Both the position numbers and the translations under genes were made by a program. Below are positions 33,977-43,988 of a DNA stretch of 64,000 nt, in pieces (position 1 is the first letter of the stretch; every line of letters starts with the position of its first letter). This DNA comes from Sporolactobacillus sp. THM7-4 (lineage in GTDB: Bacteria > Bacillota > Bacilli > Bacillales > Sporolactobacillaceae), in NCBI RefSeq assembly GCF_004153165.1, contig NZ_SEMD01000002.1, positions 186,001 through 250,000 of the forward strand, written 5' to 3'. The notes beneath the pieces are model-generated. The model was not told the origin of the DNA. It was given only the letters and a program-made list of their open reading frames with translations, and searched no databases.

Positions 33977-34882
33977 ATGAAAGATCGTTATTTAAGAGTA
34001 TTGAGTATCGCGGGCACGCTATCGGTTTTACTGGTCCTTCTGATGGGAGCGCTGGTGACCAATACAGGATCAAGGTATGGCTGCGGAACCAACTGGCCGC
34101 TTTGCAACGGACAAGTAATTCCTACTGCTCAGGCGCAGCAAACCTGGATTGAGTTCGGCCATCGATTCATTTCCGGTTTTGCTGCTATTCTTGTTGTCAT
34201 CCAGGCTGTCTGGATCTGGTTGCGTCCTGGAAGGGTCAGAGAAATCAAATTTCTGGCGATCGCCTCCGTATTTTTTATCTTTCTTCAAGCCTTTCTCGGT
34301 GCCGCAGCTGTGATGTGGGGTCAATCATCGGTGGTACTCGCCCTGCATTTTGGTATTTCGCTGCTATCCTTTTCCAGCATGCTCCTGATTACATTTGTTG
34401 TCATGGAAGAAACAATGCCCAATGCCCATCGAATCAGCCCGGGAATTCATCGGGGGATGCGCTGGAATTTTATACTGCTTGGCCTCTACTCTTATGTTCT
34501 AATTTATTCGGGAGCTTTTGTCCGGCATACCGAGTCCAGTCTCGGCTGTACGGATTTTCCGCTCTGCAATGGTCGGTTTTTCCCGGAAACATTAGTCAGC
34601 AAGGCTGGTGTCCAGTATATCCATCGTGCATTGGCTCTGATTCTTCTCATCTGGCTGATCGCAACGCTTTTGGTCTGCATGAGACGGTATAAGCGTATTC
34701 CAAGTCTTTCACGTGTACTGCTCGCATCGCTCGTATTTACACTTCTTCAGATCGTTTCAGGTATTTTCATCATTGAGACAGATATGGCTCTTATTTTTCT
34801 TGTGCTCCATGCGTTATTTGTTACGTGTTTCTTTGGAATTCTGATGATCCTGATTATGCTCGGCTTAAGACGCAGTGAGTGA
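33977..34882 (+). CDS. ctaA: Heme A synthase CtaA
   Basis: A 301-residue membrane protein with eight helices in two related halves; it oxidises heme O to heme A. The cysteine pair C36/C43 (YGCGTNWPLC) is typical of the Bacillus type, with a matching pair in the second half (LGCTDFPLC). The catalytic glutamate E59 and haem ligand H62 lie in WIEFGHRF. AAGGGG precedes the ATG. It is convergent with pyc across a shared terminator. Confidence 0.96.
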   Translation: MKDRYLRVLSIAGTLSVLLVLLMGALVTNTGSRYGCGTNWPLCNGQVIPTAQAQQTWIEFGHRFISGFAAILVVIQAVWIWLRPGRVREIKFLAIASVFFIFLQAFLGAAAVMWGQSSVVLALHFGISLLSFSSMLLITFVVMEETMPNAHRISPGIHRGMRWNFILLGLYSYVLIYSGAFVRHTESSLGCTDFPLCNGRFFPETLVSKAGVQYIHRALALILLIWLIATLLVCMRRYKRIPSLSRVLLASLVFTLLQIVSGIFIIETDMALIFLVLHALFVTCFFGILMILIMLGLRRSE

Positions 34883-34941
34883 AGGTAGTCAGTCCTTCTA
34901 TTTGTCCTTCGCCGGCATGCCAATAGAGTAAAATAAACCAT

Positions 34942-34978
34942 AAAAAAAGAGGAGCCCTTTTGCTCCCCTCTTTTTTTT
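34942..34978. terminator. Bidirectional terminator between ctaA and pyc
   Basis: AGAGGAGC and GCTCCCCTCT form a stem with a 2-nt bulge and loop CCTTTT, flanked by an A run (34942-34948) on one side and eight T residues (34971-34978) on the other, so it works in both directions for the two converging genes. Confidence 0.9.
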
Positions 34979-34995
34979 AATTTATTTTCTATCGG

Positions 34996-37900
34996 TTATT
35001 TTAGTTCAATCAGCAGGTCGCCTGTCTCAATAACATCACCATCATTGACGTGCACCTTATCCACAACCCCGTCGTTCGGAGCCTGTACGGTTGTCTCCAT
35101 TTTCATCGCCTCAGTGACCAGCAAATGATCACCCTTTTTCACTCGTTCGCCGGAGGAAACAAGCACCTTAATAACCGTCCCGGGCATTGAAGCACCGAGG
35201 TGAAGCGGATTATTCTTATCAGCTTTCAGATGGGCCGCTTCAGTCGTCTGGACACTCATATCCTTAATCGAAACTTCGCGCGGCTGCCCGTTCAGCTCAT
35301 AATAAAGTGTTCGCGTTCCGTCTTTTTGAGGGTGACCGATCGATATCAGCTTTACAATCAATGTTTTTCCCTCTTCTATGTTAACCGCAACTTCTTCTCC
35401 GAGTCTCAGGCCATAGAAGAAAGTCGGTGTCTCAAGCACCTCAATTTTTCCGTAGTTTTCGCAGAAATGGAGATAATCTGTGTAAACCTTCGGATAAAGC
35501 GCATAAGACAATACTTCGTGATCCGCAAACTTCCGTTCGAATTTTTCCTCAAGTGTTGAGCGGATTTCCTTAAAGTTTACAGGCTCAAGATGTTTTCCGG
35601 GGCGGTCAGTCAGTGGCTTCCTGCCCTTCAGAACAATGCTTTGCAATTCTTTCGGAAATCCCTGGTAAGGCTGGCCGAGTTCACCCATGAAGAAGTTAAC
35701 AACGGAATTCGGGAAGTCAAGCGATTCTCCTTTTTCATAAATGTCATCTTCAGTTAATTGATTTTGAACCATATAAAGGGTCATATCGCCAACCACTTTG
35801 GATGAAGGTGTTACTTTTACAATATCGCCAAACAATTTATTGACACGGCGATACATATCCTTAACCTCTTCAAACCGGTCACCAAGACCGACGGCTATCG
35901 CCTGCTGACGCAGATTACTGTATTGTCCACCAGGCATTTCGAGTTTGTAAATTTCAGCATTTGAAGTCTTCATGCCGCTTTCAAACGGGAAGTAATAGCT
36001 GCGGACTTTTTCCCAGTAATGGCTCAGCGCTTCAAGTGATTTGATGTTTACATCCGGGCGGCGTTCGCTCTGTTCCAGTGCATAATACAGAGCATTGGCG
36101 CTTGGCTGAGAAGTCGTACCTGCAAGTGCTTCTATAGCTACATCGACAATATCGACACCGGCCTCAACAGCCCTTGCATAAGTATAAATACCGTTTCCGC
36201 TTGTGTCATGAGTATGAAGGTGTATTGGGATCGATACGGTATCTTTCAACGTTGAAATGAGCTGGTAAGCCGCTTCGGGTTTCAGCAGGCCAGCCATATC
36301 CTTAATGCCCAGAATATGCGCTCCGGCCGCTTCCATGTCCCTCGCAAGCTTTTTATAATAATCGAGATTGTACTTGGTCCGTGACCCGTCAAGGATATCC
36401 CCTGTATAACACATGGTCGCTTCAGCGATTTTCCCGCTTTCAATGACCGCATCCAAAGACAGTCTCATGCCCTCCAGCCAGTTCAGGCTGTCGAAAACAC
36501 GGAAGACATCGACTCCCTGCTCAGCCGCCTCTTTAACAAATGCTTTAATCAGGTTGTCCGGATAGTTTTTGTAGCCAACGGCATTGGATCCACGAAGCAG
36601 CATCTGCAGGAGAATATTTGGCATTTTTTTACGAATGGCGCGCAGTCTCTCCCAGGGATCTTCCCTCAGAAATCGGTAAGACGTGTCAAAAGTGGCTCCG
36701 CCCCAGGCTTCCTCGCTGAAAAGTTCAGGAAGGAGATGGGCTGTCTGTTCGGTGATCCGGACAATATCCCTGCTTCTCATGCGCGTCGCCAGAAGACTTT
36801 GATGAGCATCACGGAATGTCGTATCTGTCAGGAGGACATGTGGCTGTTCCTTAACCCAATCAGAAACACCTTTCGCGCCTTTTTCCTCAAGAATCTGTCT
36901 GGTCCCGCGGGGTATCGCTTCAGACAGCTTTACGTCCGGCATCGGCGGTTCATCAAAGACCGGTTTTTTATTCTTTTGAATCCCCGGATAACCGTTTATG
37001 GTTATATTGCCAATGTATGTCAGCATTTTCGTCCCGCGGTCCAGGCTTTTTTCAAACACGAATAATTCCGGCGTTGTATCAATAAATGTAGTTGATACAT
37101 TTCCGGCAAGAAAATCGGGATGTTGAACAACATTGATCAGAAAAGGAATATTGGTCTTTAATCCTCTGATCCGAAATTCTTTCAGGTTCCTGAGCATCTT
37201 AGCCGCGGCACTCTTGAATGTTCTTCCTGAAGTTGAGAGTTTAACAAGAAGAGAATCGTAGTAAGGCGTAATGACTGATCCTGTAAAGGCATTTCCCGCA
37301 TCCAGCCGGACGCCGAAACCGCCTCCGCTTCGGTAGGCAACGATTTTGCCGGAATCCGGCATAAAGTTATTATTCGGGTCTTCAGTCGTGACCCGGCACT
37401 GGATCGCATATCCGTTTGTATGGATATCTTCCTGTTTCGGGATCAGGATGGGATCCTCATGAAGCCCAAAGCCTTCTGCGATCAGAATCTGAGACTGAAC
37501 AATATCAATGCCCGTAATCAGTTCCGTAACCGTGTGTTCCACCTGAACACGTGGATTCACTTCAATAAAGTAAAACTCACCTGAAGGGACGACCAGAAAT
37601 TCAACTGTACCGGCATTCAGATAATCGACACTTTTCATCAGACGGACGGCAGCGCTGCAGATATCGTGACGTAATTTTTCGCCGAGCCCTCTGCTTGGCG
37701 CTACTTCAACGACCTTTTGATGGCGGCGCTGAACGGAACAGTCTCTTTCATAAAGATGAACCGTCTCACCCGACTGATCGGCGATCACCTGAACTTCTAT
37801 GTGGCGGGGATTGTCCAAATACTTTTCTACGTAAACGTCTTCCTTGCCGAATGTCTGCTTCGCCTCCGATTTTGCCCGATCAAAAGCTTCTTCGACACTC

Positions 37901-38439
37901 TTTTCGCTTCGGACAATGCGCATTCCGCGACCGCCACCGCCAAGAACCGCTTTTATAATGATTGGATAGCCATGAGTTCTGCCGAATGCTTTAACTTCCT
38001 CAATGTTTTTCACCGGACCGCCTGAACCGGGGATAACCGGAATTCCGGCTTTTACAGCGGCTTCACGGGCCGCCGATTTATCTCCGAATATCACCAGGTG
38101 TTGCGGCCTGGGACCAACAAAAATAATTCCTTCTTCTTCACACCTTCTGGCAAAATCAGCATTCTCTGATAGAAAACCATAACCCGGGTGAATAGCGTCG
38201 ACGTCATGCGCTTTAGCAATTTCAATGATCCCTTCTATGTCCAGATACGCTTCGATCGGTTTTTTCCCTTTTCCGACCAGATAGGATTCATCGGTTTTAT
38301 ATCTATGATAAGATCCTATGTCCTCTTTCGAGTATATGGCCACAGTCCGGATCCCCAGTTCATTACAGGCACGCGCTATCCTGATCGCAATTTCACCCCG
38401 ATTAGCCACCAGTAATTTCTTAATGGAATGCTGTAACAT
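34996..38439 (-). CDS. pyc: Pyruvate carboxylase
   Basis: A 1147-residue biotin enzyme that carboxylates pyruvate to oxaloacetate. All domains of the single-chain form are present: biotin carboxylase with ATP-grasp fold (about 1-450, starting KKLLVANRGEIAIRI), carboxyltransferase (about 530-800, with the LLTDTTFRDAHQSLLATR motif), the PC tetramerisation region and the biotinyl domain with K1113 in EAMKMET. Length and sequence agree with B. subtilis PycA (1148). The first 20 nt overlap the end of ftsW; AAGGGGAGAG precedes the ATG. Confidence 0.98.
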   Translation of the reverse strand: MLQHSIKKLLVANRGEIAIRIARACNELGIRTVAIYSKEDIGSYHRYKTDESYLVGKGKKPIEAYLDIEGIIEIAKAHDVDAIHPGYGFLSENADFARRCEEEGIIFVGPRPQHLVIFGDKSAAREAAVKAGIPVIPGSGGPVKNIEEVKAFGRTHGYPIIIKAVLGGGGRGMRIVRSEKSVEEAFDRAKSEAKQTFGKEDVYVEKYLDNPRHIEVQVIADQSGETVHLYERDCSVQRRHQKVVEVAPSRGLGEKLRHDICSAAVRLMKSVDYLNAGTVEFLVVPSGEFYFIEVNPRVQVEHTVTELITGIDIVQSQILIAEGFGLHEDPILIPKQEDIHTNGYAIQCRVTTEDPNNNFMPDSGKIVAYRSGGGFGVRLDAGNAFTGSVITPYYDSLLVKLSTSGRTFKSAAAKMLRNLKEFRIRGLKTNIPFLINVVQHPDFLAGNVSTTFIDTTPELFVFEKSLDRGTKMLTYIGNITINGYPGIQKNKKPVFDEPPMPDVKLSEAIPRGTRQILEEKGAKGVSDWVKEQPHVLLTDTTFRDAHQSLLATRMRSRDIVRITEQTAHLLPELFSEEAWGGATFDTSYRFLREDPWERLRAIRKKMPNILLQMLLRGSNAVGYKNYPDNLIKAFVKEAAEQGVDVFRVFDSLNWLEGMRLSLDAVIESGKIAEATMCYTGDILDGSRTKYNLDYYKKLARDMEAAGAHILGIKDMAGLLKPEAAYQLISTLKDTVSIPIHLHTHDTSGNGIYTYARAVEAGVDIVDVAIEALAGTTSQPSANALYYALEQSERRPDVNIKSLEALSHYWEKVRSYYFPFESGMKTSNAEIYKLEMPGGQYSNLRQQAIAVGLGDRFEEVKDMYRRVNKLFGDIVKVTPSSKVVGDMTLYMVQNQLTEDDIYEKGESLDFPNSVVNFFMGELGQPYQGFPKELQSIVLKGRKPLTDRPGKHLEPVNFKEIRSTLEEKFERKFADHEVLSYALYPKVYTDYLHFCENYGKIEVLETPTFFYGLRLGEEVAVNIEEGKTLIVKLISIGHPQKDGTRTLYYELNGQPREVSIKDMSVQTTEAAHLKADKNNPLHLGASMPGTVIKVLVSSGERVKKGDHLLVTEAMKMETTVQAPNDGVVDKVHVNDGDVIETGDLLIELK

Positions 38440-39580
38440 TCACTCTCTCCCCTTCTTGTCTGTTGTTCGATCTCTTCATATTAACAAACGCAGATATGTT
38501 GAGCAGGACACTGATTGAAAACATCATGATAATGATTGATGAGCCCCCATAACTGACAAATGGGAGTGTTACTCCGGTAACCGGCAGGAGTCCGCTGGCC
38601 GCTCCCAGATTGACAAACGTCTGGATGGCCAGCAGGCTTGAAATGCCTATCGCAAGCAGACTGCCGAATACATCTTTGCAGCGGATGGCAATGACGAAAC
38701 CTTTGATTACAAGATAAGCGAGACAGAGGACGACGAAGAGTATCCCAAAGAGTCCCAGTTCTTCGCCGATAACGGCAATAATAAAATCCGTATGCGGTTC
38801 AGGAAGAAACCCTGCTTTTTCGATACTTTGTCCAAGTCCCTTTCCGGTCAATCCCCCTGAAGCAATCGCAATGTAGGAATTAATCAGCTGATTACCTGCC
38901 TTATCTGCGACTGAAAAGGGATCATACGCGGCAGTGAACCGTTCACTCTGGTTACTGGATAAGAATTTAAAAAATATCGAAGTAATAAAAACCGCAACGA
39001 CCGCAAGGAGAAACAGGAGATGGCGCAATCTTAACCCCGAGCAAAACACAATGACGGCGGAAACAGATACGAGTATCATCGCAGTTCCAAGATCAGGCTG
39101 TTTGGCGACAAGGATAAAAAAAATCAGAACAACGAGCAGCGGTGGAAGGACAGATGTCCTGAAGTCATCAATAGATTTTTGCTTATTTGAAAAAACAGAA
39201 GCCAGATAGTTAATCAGTGTAATCTTAACCAATTCTGAAGGCTGCACATGGAAAGAGCCGAGTGCGAACCACGACTGGGCATTGTTTGCCGTATGACCGA
39301 CAAAATAAATCAGTACAAGAAGCAGAATAGAGGTAAAAATTAAAGGCTTAACTATCAATTTATATGCCTGATAAGGAACAAGCATACCTGTAACTGCTAC
39401 AGGAAGCGCTATTAAACACCATTCAAGCTGTTTGATAAAGAGGTAATTTGATGGTTCATGAAGTCTCGTCACTGCCCAAACCGAACTCGCGCTGTATACC
39501 ATTATCAATCCGAAAGCAGTCAGAAGAATCACGGTAACAAGCAAGGAGTAGTCGTAATTTCTCATTAATTTCTTTAACAT
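38420..39580 (-). CDS. ftsW: Division SEDS glycosyltransferase FtsW
   Basis: A 386-residue polytopic membrane protein (ten helices expected) of the FtsW/RodA/SpoVE family, the septal peptidoglycan polymerase partnered by PBP2B. N-terminus MLKKLMRNYDYSLL matches B. subtilis FtsW and the position (pyc-ftsW-ylaN) matches its locus. Motifs QPSELVKITLINYLA, KQPDLGTAMI and LPEPHTDFIIAVIGEELG are typical. Start ATG at 39580 has GGGTG; GTG at 39589 falls in that site. The 3' end overlaps pyc by 20 nt. Confidence 0.95.
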   Translation of the reverse strand: MLKKLMRNYDYSLLVTVILLTAFGLIMVYSASSVWAVTRLHEPSNYLFIKQLEWCLIALPVAVTGMLVPYQAYKLIVKPLIFTSILLLVLIYFVGHTANNAQSWFALGSFHVQPSELVKITLINYLASVFSNKQKSIDDFRTSVLPPLLVVLIFFILVAKQPDLGTAMILVSVSAVIVFCSGLRLRHLLFLLAVVAVFITSIFFKFLSSNQSERFTAAYDPFSVADKAGNQLINSYIAIASGGLTGKGLGQSIEKAGFLPEPHTDFIIAVIGEELGLFGILFVVLCLAYLVIKGFVIAIRCKDVFGSLLAIGISSLLAIQTFVNLGAASGLLPVTGVTLPFVSYGGSSIIIMMFSISVLLNISAFVNMKRSNNRQEGERVNVTAFH

Positions 39581-39672
39581 GCGATTCACCCATCTAATTC
39601 ATTTCTCTCCGGTTTTGTCGTTATTGCAGTGAAACTGAACCATTTCAGTACGCATAAATCCCGTCTCTGAAT

Positions 39673-39720
39673 AAAAAAGCCCAAACTAACACCATGATTC
39701 TGCAAAATGTTAGTTTGAGC
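39673..39720 (-). terminator. Intrinsic terminator after ylaN
   Basis: GCTCAAACTAACA and TGTTAGTTTGGGC (one G-T pair, 13 bp) with a 16-nt loop are followed by six T residues on the minus strand. It starts 10 bp after the ylaN stop and separates it from ftsW. Confidence 0.9.
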
Positions 39721-39729
39721 GATCTTTAA

Positions 39730-40011
39730 TTATTTGTGCATCGATGCCTCATGAAGAGCTGAAACCTGTCTCTCAAGCGAACCAAGCAGTTCTCTTCCCT
39801 CATCAGCACGAACGAGACCCAAACGAACCGCAAAATCAATTTCCCGCGATAAGCCGAACATTTGCGTATCCAGCACTTCTTCATATAGAGGGCACTGAGG
39901 CATCGTCAAATTCTCCATCTGTACTCCAATCAGCTTCAGAATTTTCTCAGCGTCTGCTTTCAATAATTGATAAGCTTTTTCACGCTGTCCTATCGCCATT
40001 TCAGTGGACAA
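39730..40011 (-). CDS. ylaN: YlaN (UPF0358) protein
   Basis: A 93-residue protein nearly identical to B. subtilis YlaN over its core ([20 protein letters not shown], then [20 protein letters not shown]). B. subtilis YlaN is needed for growth when iron is scarce and has been linked to the iron regulator Fur. The start is TTG at 40011 with GGGGGGAG six nt upstream; the N-terminus STEM aligns with ASEM of B. subtilis. Divergent from ylaI. Confidence 0.94.
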   Translation of the reverse strand: MSTEMAIGQREKAYQLLKADAEKILKLIGVQMENLTMPQCPLYEEVLDTQMFGLSREIDFAVRLGLVRADEGRELLGSLERQVSALHEASMHK

Positions 40012-40232
40012 AGTTTGCTCCCCCCTGTCTCATTCACCATCCTAAATTTTATCTTACCTTCTGGACCACTAAAATGCAAGAATAATTACAAAAGCTCACA
40101 TCCTTTATCTTTTGTCTATTAATAAAGAACGAAGAGTGAGGAGGGACTGAAAAAATTTGTGATTTTCCTGCCGATTTTCTGAAGTCTGGTCATAATCCTG
40201 TTATACTGGAATTACTAAGGAGGAAATGAACC

Positions 40233-40460
40233 ATGAGGGTAAAATGTGTGCTGTGCGACAAAATTTGTGAGTTAGATGATCAATCTGCTCTTGCGAAACG
40301 CCTGAGAAATCGCCCGATCCATACTTTTATGTGTGAAGACTGCTCCAGGCGGATCAGCGAACGGACGCGGGCACGATGGGCAACTGGAAAATTTACTCTG
40401 CACCTCCCGCAAGTCCTGAATAAACGAAAAAAGAAAAAAGGCTTAAACGATATAAAATGA
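40233..40460 (+). CDS. ylaI: YlaI (DUF2197) zinc-ribbon-like protein
   Basis: A 75-residue protein of the YlaI family, function unknown. Two CxxC pairs (CVLC near residue 5 and CEDC near 34) suggest a zinc site; AKRLRNRPIHTFMC between them is strongly conserved with B. subtilis YlaI. The tail is lysine-rich (NKRKKKKG). The ribosome site AAGGAGGAAATG is strong. Convergent with typA. Confidence 0.92.
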   Translation: MRVKCVLCDKICELDDQSALAKRLRNRPIHTFMCEDCSRRISERTRARWATGKFTLHLPQVLNKRKKKKGLNDIK

Positions 40461-40498
40461 GATGCTCCTCGCTCTATAAAACTGAAGAATAAATAAAG

Positions 40499-40540
40499 AA
40501 TGAACTTTTCCTGTGTGATTAAGAAAAGTTCATTCTTTTT
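40499..40540. terminator. Bidirectional terminator between ylaI and typA
   Basis: AATGAACTTTTC and GAAAAGTTCATT form a perfect 12-bp stem with a 12-nt loop. The plus strand continues CTTTTT and the minus strand CTTTATTTATT, so it can serve both converging genes. Confidence 0.85.
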
Positions 40541-40592
40541 AGTTAAAAGGCTCTGTTATGGGATTGATTACTGCGGTACCAGATCACATTCC

Positions 40593-40620
40593 CCGGGCGA
40601 TACGTGAGCCTGTCGCCCGG
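40593..40620 (-). terminator. G/C-rich hairpin after typA
   Basis: CCGGGCGA and TCGCCCGG form a perfect 8-bp stem with a 12-nt loop, 26 bp after the typA stop. No T run follows on the minus strand; it may protect the 3' end or pause polymerase ahead of the terminator at 40499-40540. Confidence 0.45.
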
Positions 40621-40645
40621 AGACTTTTAATCATGTTTTTACTAT

Positions 40646-42499
40646 TCAACCGTTAAATTTGGGAATTTTACTTCCCCGTCTCTCCCAGCGTTCACGCTCA
40701 CCTTTGTTCAGGATCTTTTTACGCATCCGGACACTTTTAGGTGTGATTTCGCAATACTCGTCGTCATTAAGATAGGATAGAGAATCTTCGAGAGACATTT
40801 TCCGTGGTTCCTTTAATGTAACCGTCTGGTCCTTCGTCGCCGAACGGACATTGGTTGCATGTTTTGCCCGTGTTACATTGACGGTCAGATCGTTTTCACG
40901 GTTATGTTCACCGACAATCATGCCTTCATACACCTTGACACCAGGCCCGACAAACATTTCCCCCCGGTCTTCCAGTGCAGCGAGGGAATACGCCGTCGTC
41001 TGGCCCTGATCCATCGAGATCAGAACGCCTGAACGCCGTCCGCCGATCTCTTCTTTAATAAACGGCGCAAAATGATCAAACGAGTGATTCAAAATCCCAT
41101 ACCCGCGTGTATCGGTCATGAACTGACGATTATAGCCGATCAGGCCGCGAGAAGGAATCATAAAGAGCAGGCGGGTTTGACCAGGCTGTTCCTGTCTCAT
41201 GTCTTTCAGTTCGGCCTTTCTTCTGCCCAGTGACTCAATAACCGCACCGACGTATTCTTCCGGAACGTCGATTTGAACTTCTTCATAAGGTTCACACAGT
41301 TTGCCGTCAATTTCCTTTGTAATGACACTTGGTTTCGAAACGGACAGTTCATAGCCTTCGCGGCGCATCGTTTCAATAAGGATGGACAGGTGCAGCTCGC
41401 CGCGCCCTGACACAATCCAGGAATCATGTGAATCCGATGCCGGCTCTACTTTCAGGCTGACATCACGTTCCATTTCCGCCATCAAACGGTCCTCAATTTT
41501 GCGGCTTGTCACATACTCGCCTTCCTGTCCGGCAAAAGGACTTGTGTTCGGAAGGAACGTCATCTTCAACGTCGGTTCATCAATTCTGAGCGGAGGTAGC
41601 GGTTCGATCTGATCCACATCGTTAATCGTATCTCCGATATCGATATCCGAAACACCGGTAATGGCGATAATGTCACCTGATAAAGCTTCCTCTATTTCCG
41701 TTCTTTTCAGTGCATAGTAACCGAAAAGCTTTGTAATCCGGAACTTTTCCACACTCTCCCCGCCGTTTTTAACCAACGCGGCTTCCTCGCCGACTTTGAT
41801 TTTTCCGCGGTAAATTCGCCCGATGCCGATACGTCCGACGTAATCATTGTAGTCAAGCATGGTAACCTGAAACTGGAGCCCCTCGTCACGATTATCAACC
41901 GGAGCCGGGACATGATCCAAAATCATATCCAGAACAACACTCATATCCTGATCCACGTGCTCGGGATCCGTCCCCGCAACTCCATTGATTGCCGAAGTAT
42001 AAACAACCGGAAATTCCAACTGATCTTCATCAGCACCGAGATCGATGAACAGATCGATGACTTCATCGATAACTTCCTTTGGGCGTGCCATCGGTTTGTC
42101 AATCTTATTGACAACAACAATAGGCTTCAGATGTACCTCCAGCGCTTTCTTCAGAACAAAGCGGGTCTGGGGCATACAGCCTTCATAAGCATCGACGAGA
42201 AGGAGCACTCCGTCGACCATCTTCATAATCCGTTCAACTTCACCCCCGAAATCCGCGTGTCCGGGTGTATCGACAATATTTATTGTATGATCCTTGTAAG
42301 AAAGGCTCGTGTTTTTGGCCAGAATGGTGATCCCGCGTTCCCGTTCAATTGCATTTGAATCCATTGCCCGTTCATGAATATGCTGATTTTTGCGAAACGT
42401 CCCCGATTGCATCAGAAGCTTATCAACAAGCGTCGTCTTGCCATGGTCGACGTGAGCAATAATCGCAATATTGCGTAGTTCTTCCCTGCGTTTTGTCAT
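40646..42499 (-). CDS. typA: Ribosome-associated GTPase TypA/BipA
   Basis: A 617-residue translational GTPase related to EF-G. The P loop AHVDHGKTT lies at about residues 14-22; the other G motifs ([22 protein letters not shown]) are intact and the C-terminal BipA-specific domain is complete. BipA aids 50S assembly at low temperature. Start at 42499 has GAGGAGAG eight nt upstream; in-frame ATGs further up lie over that site. An extended -10 promoter is at 42537-42545. Confidence 0.97.
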   Translation of the reverse strand: MTKRREELRNIAIIAHVDHGKTTLVDKLLMQSGTFRKNQHIHERAMDSNAIERERGITILAKNTSLSYKDHTINIVDTPGHADFGGEVERIMKMVDGVLLLVDAYEGCMPQTRFVLKKALEVHLKPIVVVNKIDKPMARPKEVIDEVIDLFIDLGADEDQLEFPVVYTSAINGVAGTDPEHVDQDMSVVLDMILDHVPAPVDNRDEGLQFQVTMLDYNDYVGRIGIGRIYRGKIKVGEEAALVKNGGESVEKFRITKLFGYYALKRTEIEEALSGDIIAITGVSDIDIGDTINDVDQIEPLPPLRIDEPTLKMTFLPNTSPFAGQEGEYVTSRKIEDRLMAEMERDVSLKVEPASDSHDSWIVSGRGELHLSILIETMRREGYELSVSKPSVITKEIDGKLCEPYEEVQIDVPEEYVGAVIESLGRRKAELKDMRQEQPGQTRLLFMIPSRGLIGYNRQFMTDTRGYGILNHSFDHFAPFIKEEIGGRRSGVLISMDQGQTTAYSLAALEDRGEMFVGPGVKVYEGMIVGEHNRENDLTVNVTRAKHATNVRSATKDQTVTLKEPRKMSLEDSLSYLNDDEYCEITPKSVRMRKKILNKGERERWERRGSKIPKFNG

Positions 42500-42536
42500 T
42501 TCTTTAACTCTCCTCATCATATCCGATAACCTTACT

Positions 42537-42545
42537 ATTATATCA
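42537..42545 (-). promoter_or_regulatory. Extended -10 promoter of typA
   Basis: TGATATAAT on the minus strand is a full TATAAT with the TGN extension, about 37 bp before the typA start. No good -35 lies 17 bp upstream, which extended -10 promoters can dispense with. A TTGACA further up (near 42594-42599) has no -10 at the right distance. Confidence 0.5.
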
Positions 42546-42779
42546 CAAATCGAAAATTACACATGCAAATTATTTTCTCATAATGTATAACCACTTGTCA
42601 AACTTCTTCGAAATCGACGGGACCCCATATAATAATTACAGTATTCGCCTTCCCCTGATCACCGGGCAAACCGTCCAGCTGGAATTTTCACAAAAATATT
42701 ATTTATTTACGAATCACACCTTATGCCGTTGTACTTTCTGGTTCGACCTATTATGATTAGAAGAGGAGGTGTTTCAAAA

Positions 42780-42962
42780 ATGAAAGCCCTTTATCTTCTC
42801 TTTGCTGTCCTGGTTATTGCCGGCCTGGTCGGTGTCGGCGGCGGAATCGCCTACAATAATCTGGCCATTACCCTGATTTCCGTATTTGCCGTCATTCTGT
42901 TTATGTGGCTGGGGTTCTATGTGAAAAGCCGGCAGCAGGCTGCGTCACGGGATGACAAATAA
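42780..42962 (+). CDS. ylaF: YlaF-like small membrane protein (DUF5325)
   Basis: A 60-residue protein with two hydrophobic segments (about 4-23 and 29-46) around a GVGGGIAYNNLAI turn, and a basic, charged tail. It fits the YlaF/DUF5325 family of Bacillales in length, topology and position beside typA. Function unknown. Start at 42780 follows GAGGAGGTG by 8 nt. Convergent with suhB. Confidence 0.8.
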   Translation: MKALYLLFAVLVIAGLVGVGGGIAYNNLAITLISVFAVILFMWLGFYVKSRQQAASRDDK

Positions 42963-42989
42963 GCTTTACGGCTAACATGCGGACCGGGA

Positions 42990-43820
42990 TTACAAAGGTT
43001 CCCTTAAGAATTTTCCATGTGCCATCTGATCCTGAATATGAGCCACGATTTCATGATGAAGCGCTTCTCCTCCGGCAACGATCGATGTTCGCCTGAGTAT
43101 GTCGATCGGGCTGCCGTCCGCTCGTGTTGCGATTCCGCCGACCTCACGGATGAGAATCAGCCCCGCACCATAATCCCAGGGGGACAGCCTCATTGTGAAG
43201 TACGCGTCAACCAGCCCTGAGGCGACATATGCGAGTTCAAGAGAAGCAGCACCATAAGCCCTTGTTCCGCTGCACCTCCGAACAATGTCCGTCAGTACAT
43301 CCTGGTCAACACGTTTATTTGGCTTAACCCATGTCATACTGAGATCAATGAGCGCGTCTTCAAGTCTGACATCCTTCAGCGGCGCCAGCTTCTCCTCATT
43401 CCGGTAAGCTCCGCTGCCTGCAATACAGTGAAAAAATTCATCGCCCATCACATCGTATATGAATGCGGCTTTTCCCTGCCCATTTTCATATACACCAATT
43501 GAGATTGCAAAAAAACGTTTCTGCATGACAAAATTAAGTGTTCCATCGATTGGATCCACCAGCCAAAGTACCCCGGCAGTCGAGTCAATCTTGTCGCCAA
43601 ATCCTTCTTCTGAGATAATTTTATGGTCAGGATAAAACTCCTTGATTTTCTCAACCAGGTATTTTTCAATGGCCTTGTCCATATTCGTTACTAAATCGTT
43701 GTGTGCGCTCTTGGTCCGGATATTGAGCGGCGCAGACAGCGACTTTTTTAACCGTACCCCGGCCTCCTTTATCCATCCGGTCACCTGCTTTTCCAGAACC
43801 AGCCAGTCATCGTGATTCAT
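42990..43820 (-). CDS. suhB: Inositol monophosphatase family protein (SuhB/YktC)
   Basis: A 276-residue Mg-dependent phosphatase. Metal-binding motifs are in order: EE in KIISEEGFG, DPIDGTLNF and WDYGAGLILIREVGG. Family members hydrolyse inositol phosphates and similar sugars; B. subtilis YktC has inositol phosphatase activity. Context matches yktC next to the yla genes. GGGAG lies about 10 nt before the ATG. Confidence 0.94.
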   Translation of the reverse strand: MNHDDWLVLEKQVTGWIKEAGVRLKKSLSAPLNIRTKSAHNDLVTNMDKAIEKYLVEKIKEFYPDHKIISEEGFGDKIDSTAGVLWLVDPIDGTLNFVMQKRFFAISIGVYENGQGKAAFIYDVMGDEFFHCIAGSGAYRNEEKLAPLKDVRLEDALIDLSMTWVKPNKRVDQDVLTDIVRRCSGTRAYGAASLELAYVASGLVDAYFTMRLSPWDYGAGLILIREVGGIATRADGSPIDILRRTSIVAGGEALHHEIVAHIQDQMAHGKFLREPL

Positions 43821-43921
43821 TTAACGGTCACTCCCTGCCTATACTCAACTTTTTTAAGAGCTTGCTGCACTCCATAATTTCTCTTTGTCTTCGTGTATAA
43901 TAAATATTAACTCATTTTGCG

Positions 43922-43955
43922 AAAAAAAGAAAAAATCACTGCCGAGGGCAGCGAT
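43922..43955 (-). terminator. Intrinsic terminator after the 62-aa ORF
   Basis: ATCGCTGCC and GGCAGTGAT (one G-T pair) with loop CTC are followed on the minus strand by TTTTTTCTTTTTTT. It lies 34 bp after the stop of the gene at 43989-44177. Confidence 0.92.
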
Positions 43956-43988
43956 GACATTGAATACATTCGTCCTCTCTATGCTGAA

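Noticed and set aside
39590-39672. Small gene between ftsW and the ylaN terminator
   Set aside because: Only short frames without ribosome sites; the space is sufficient just for an ftsW promoter.
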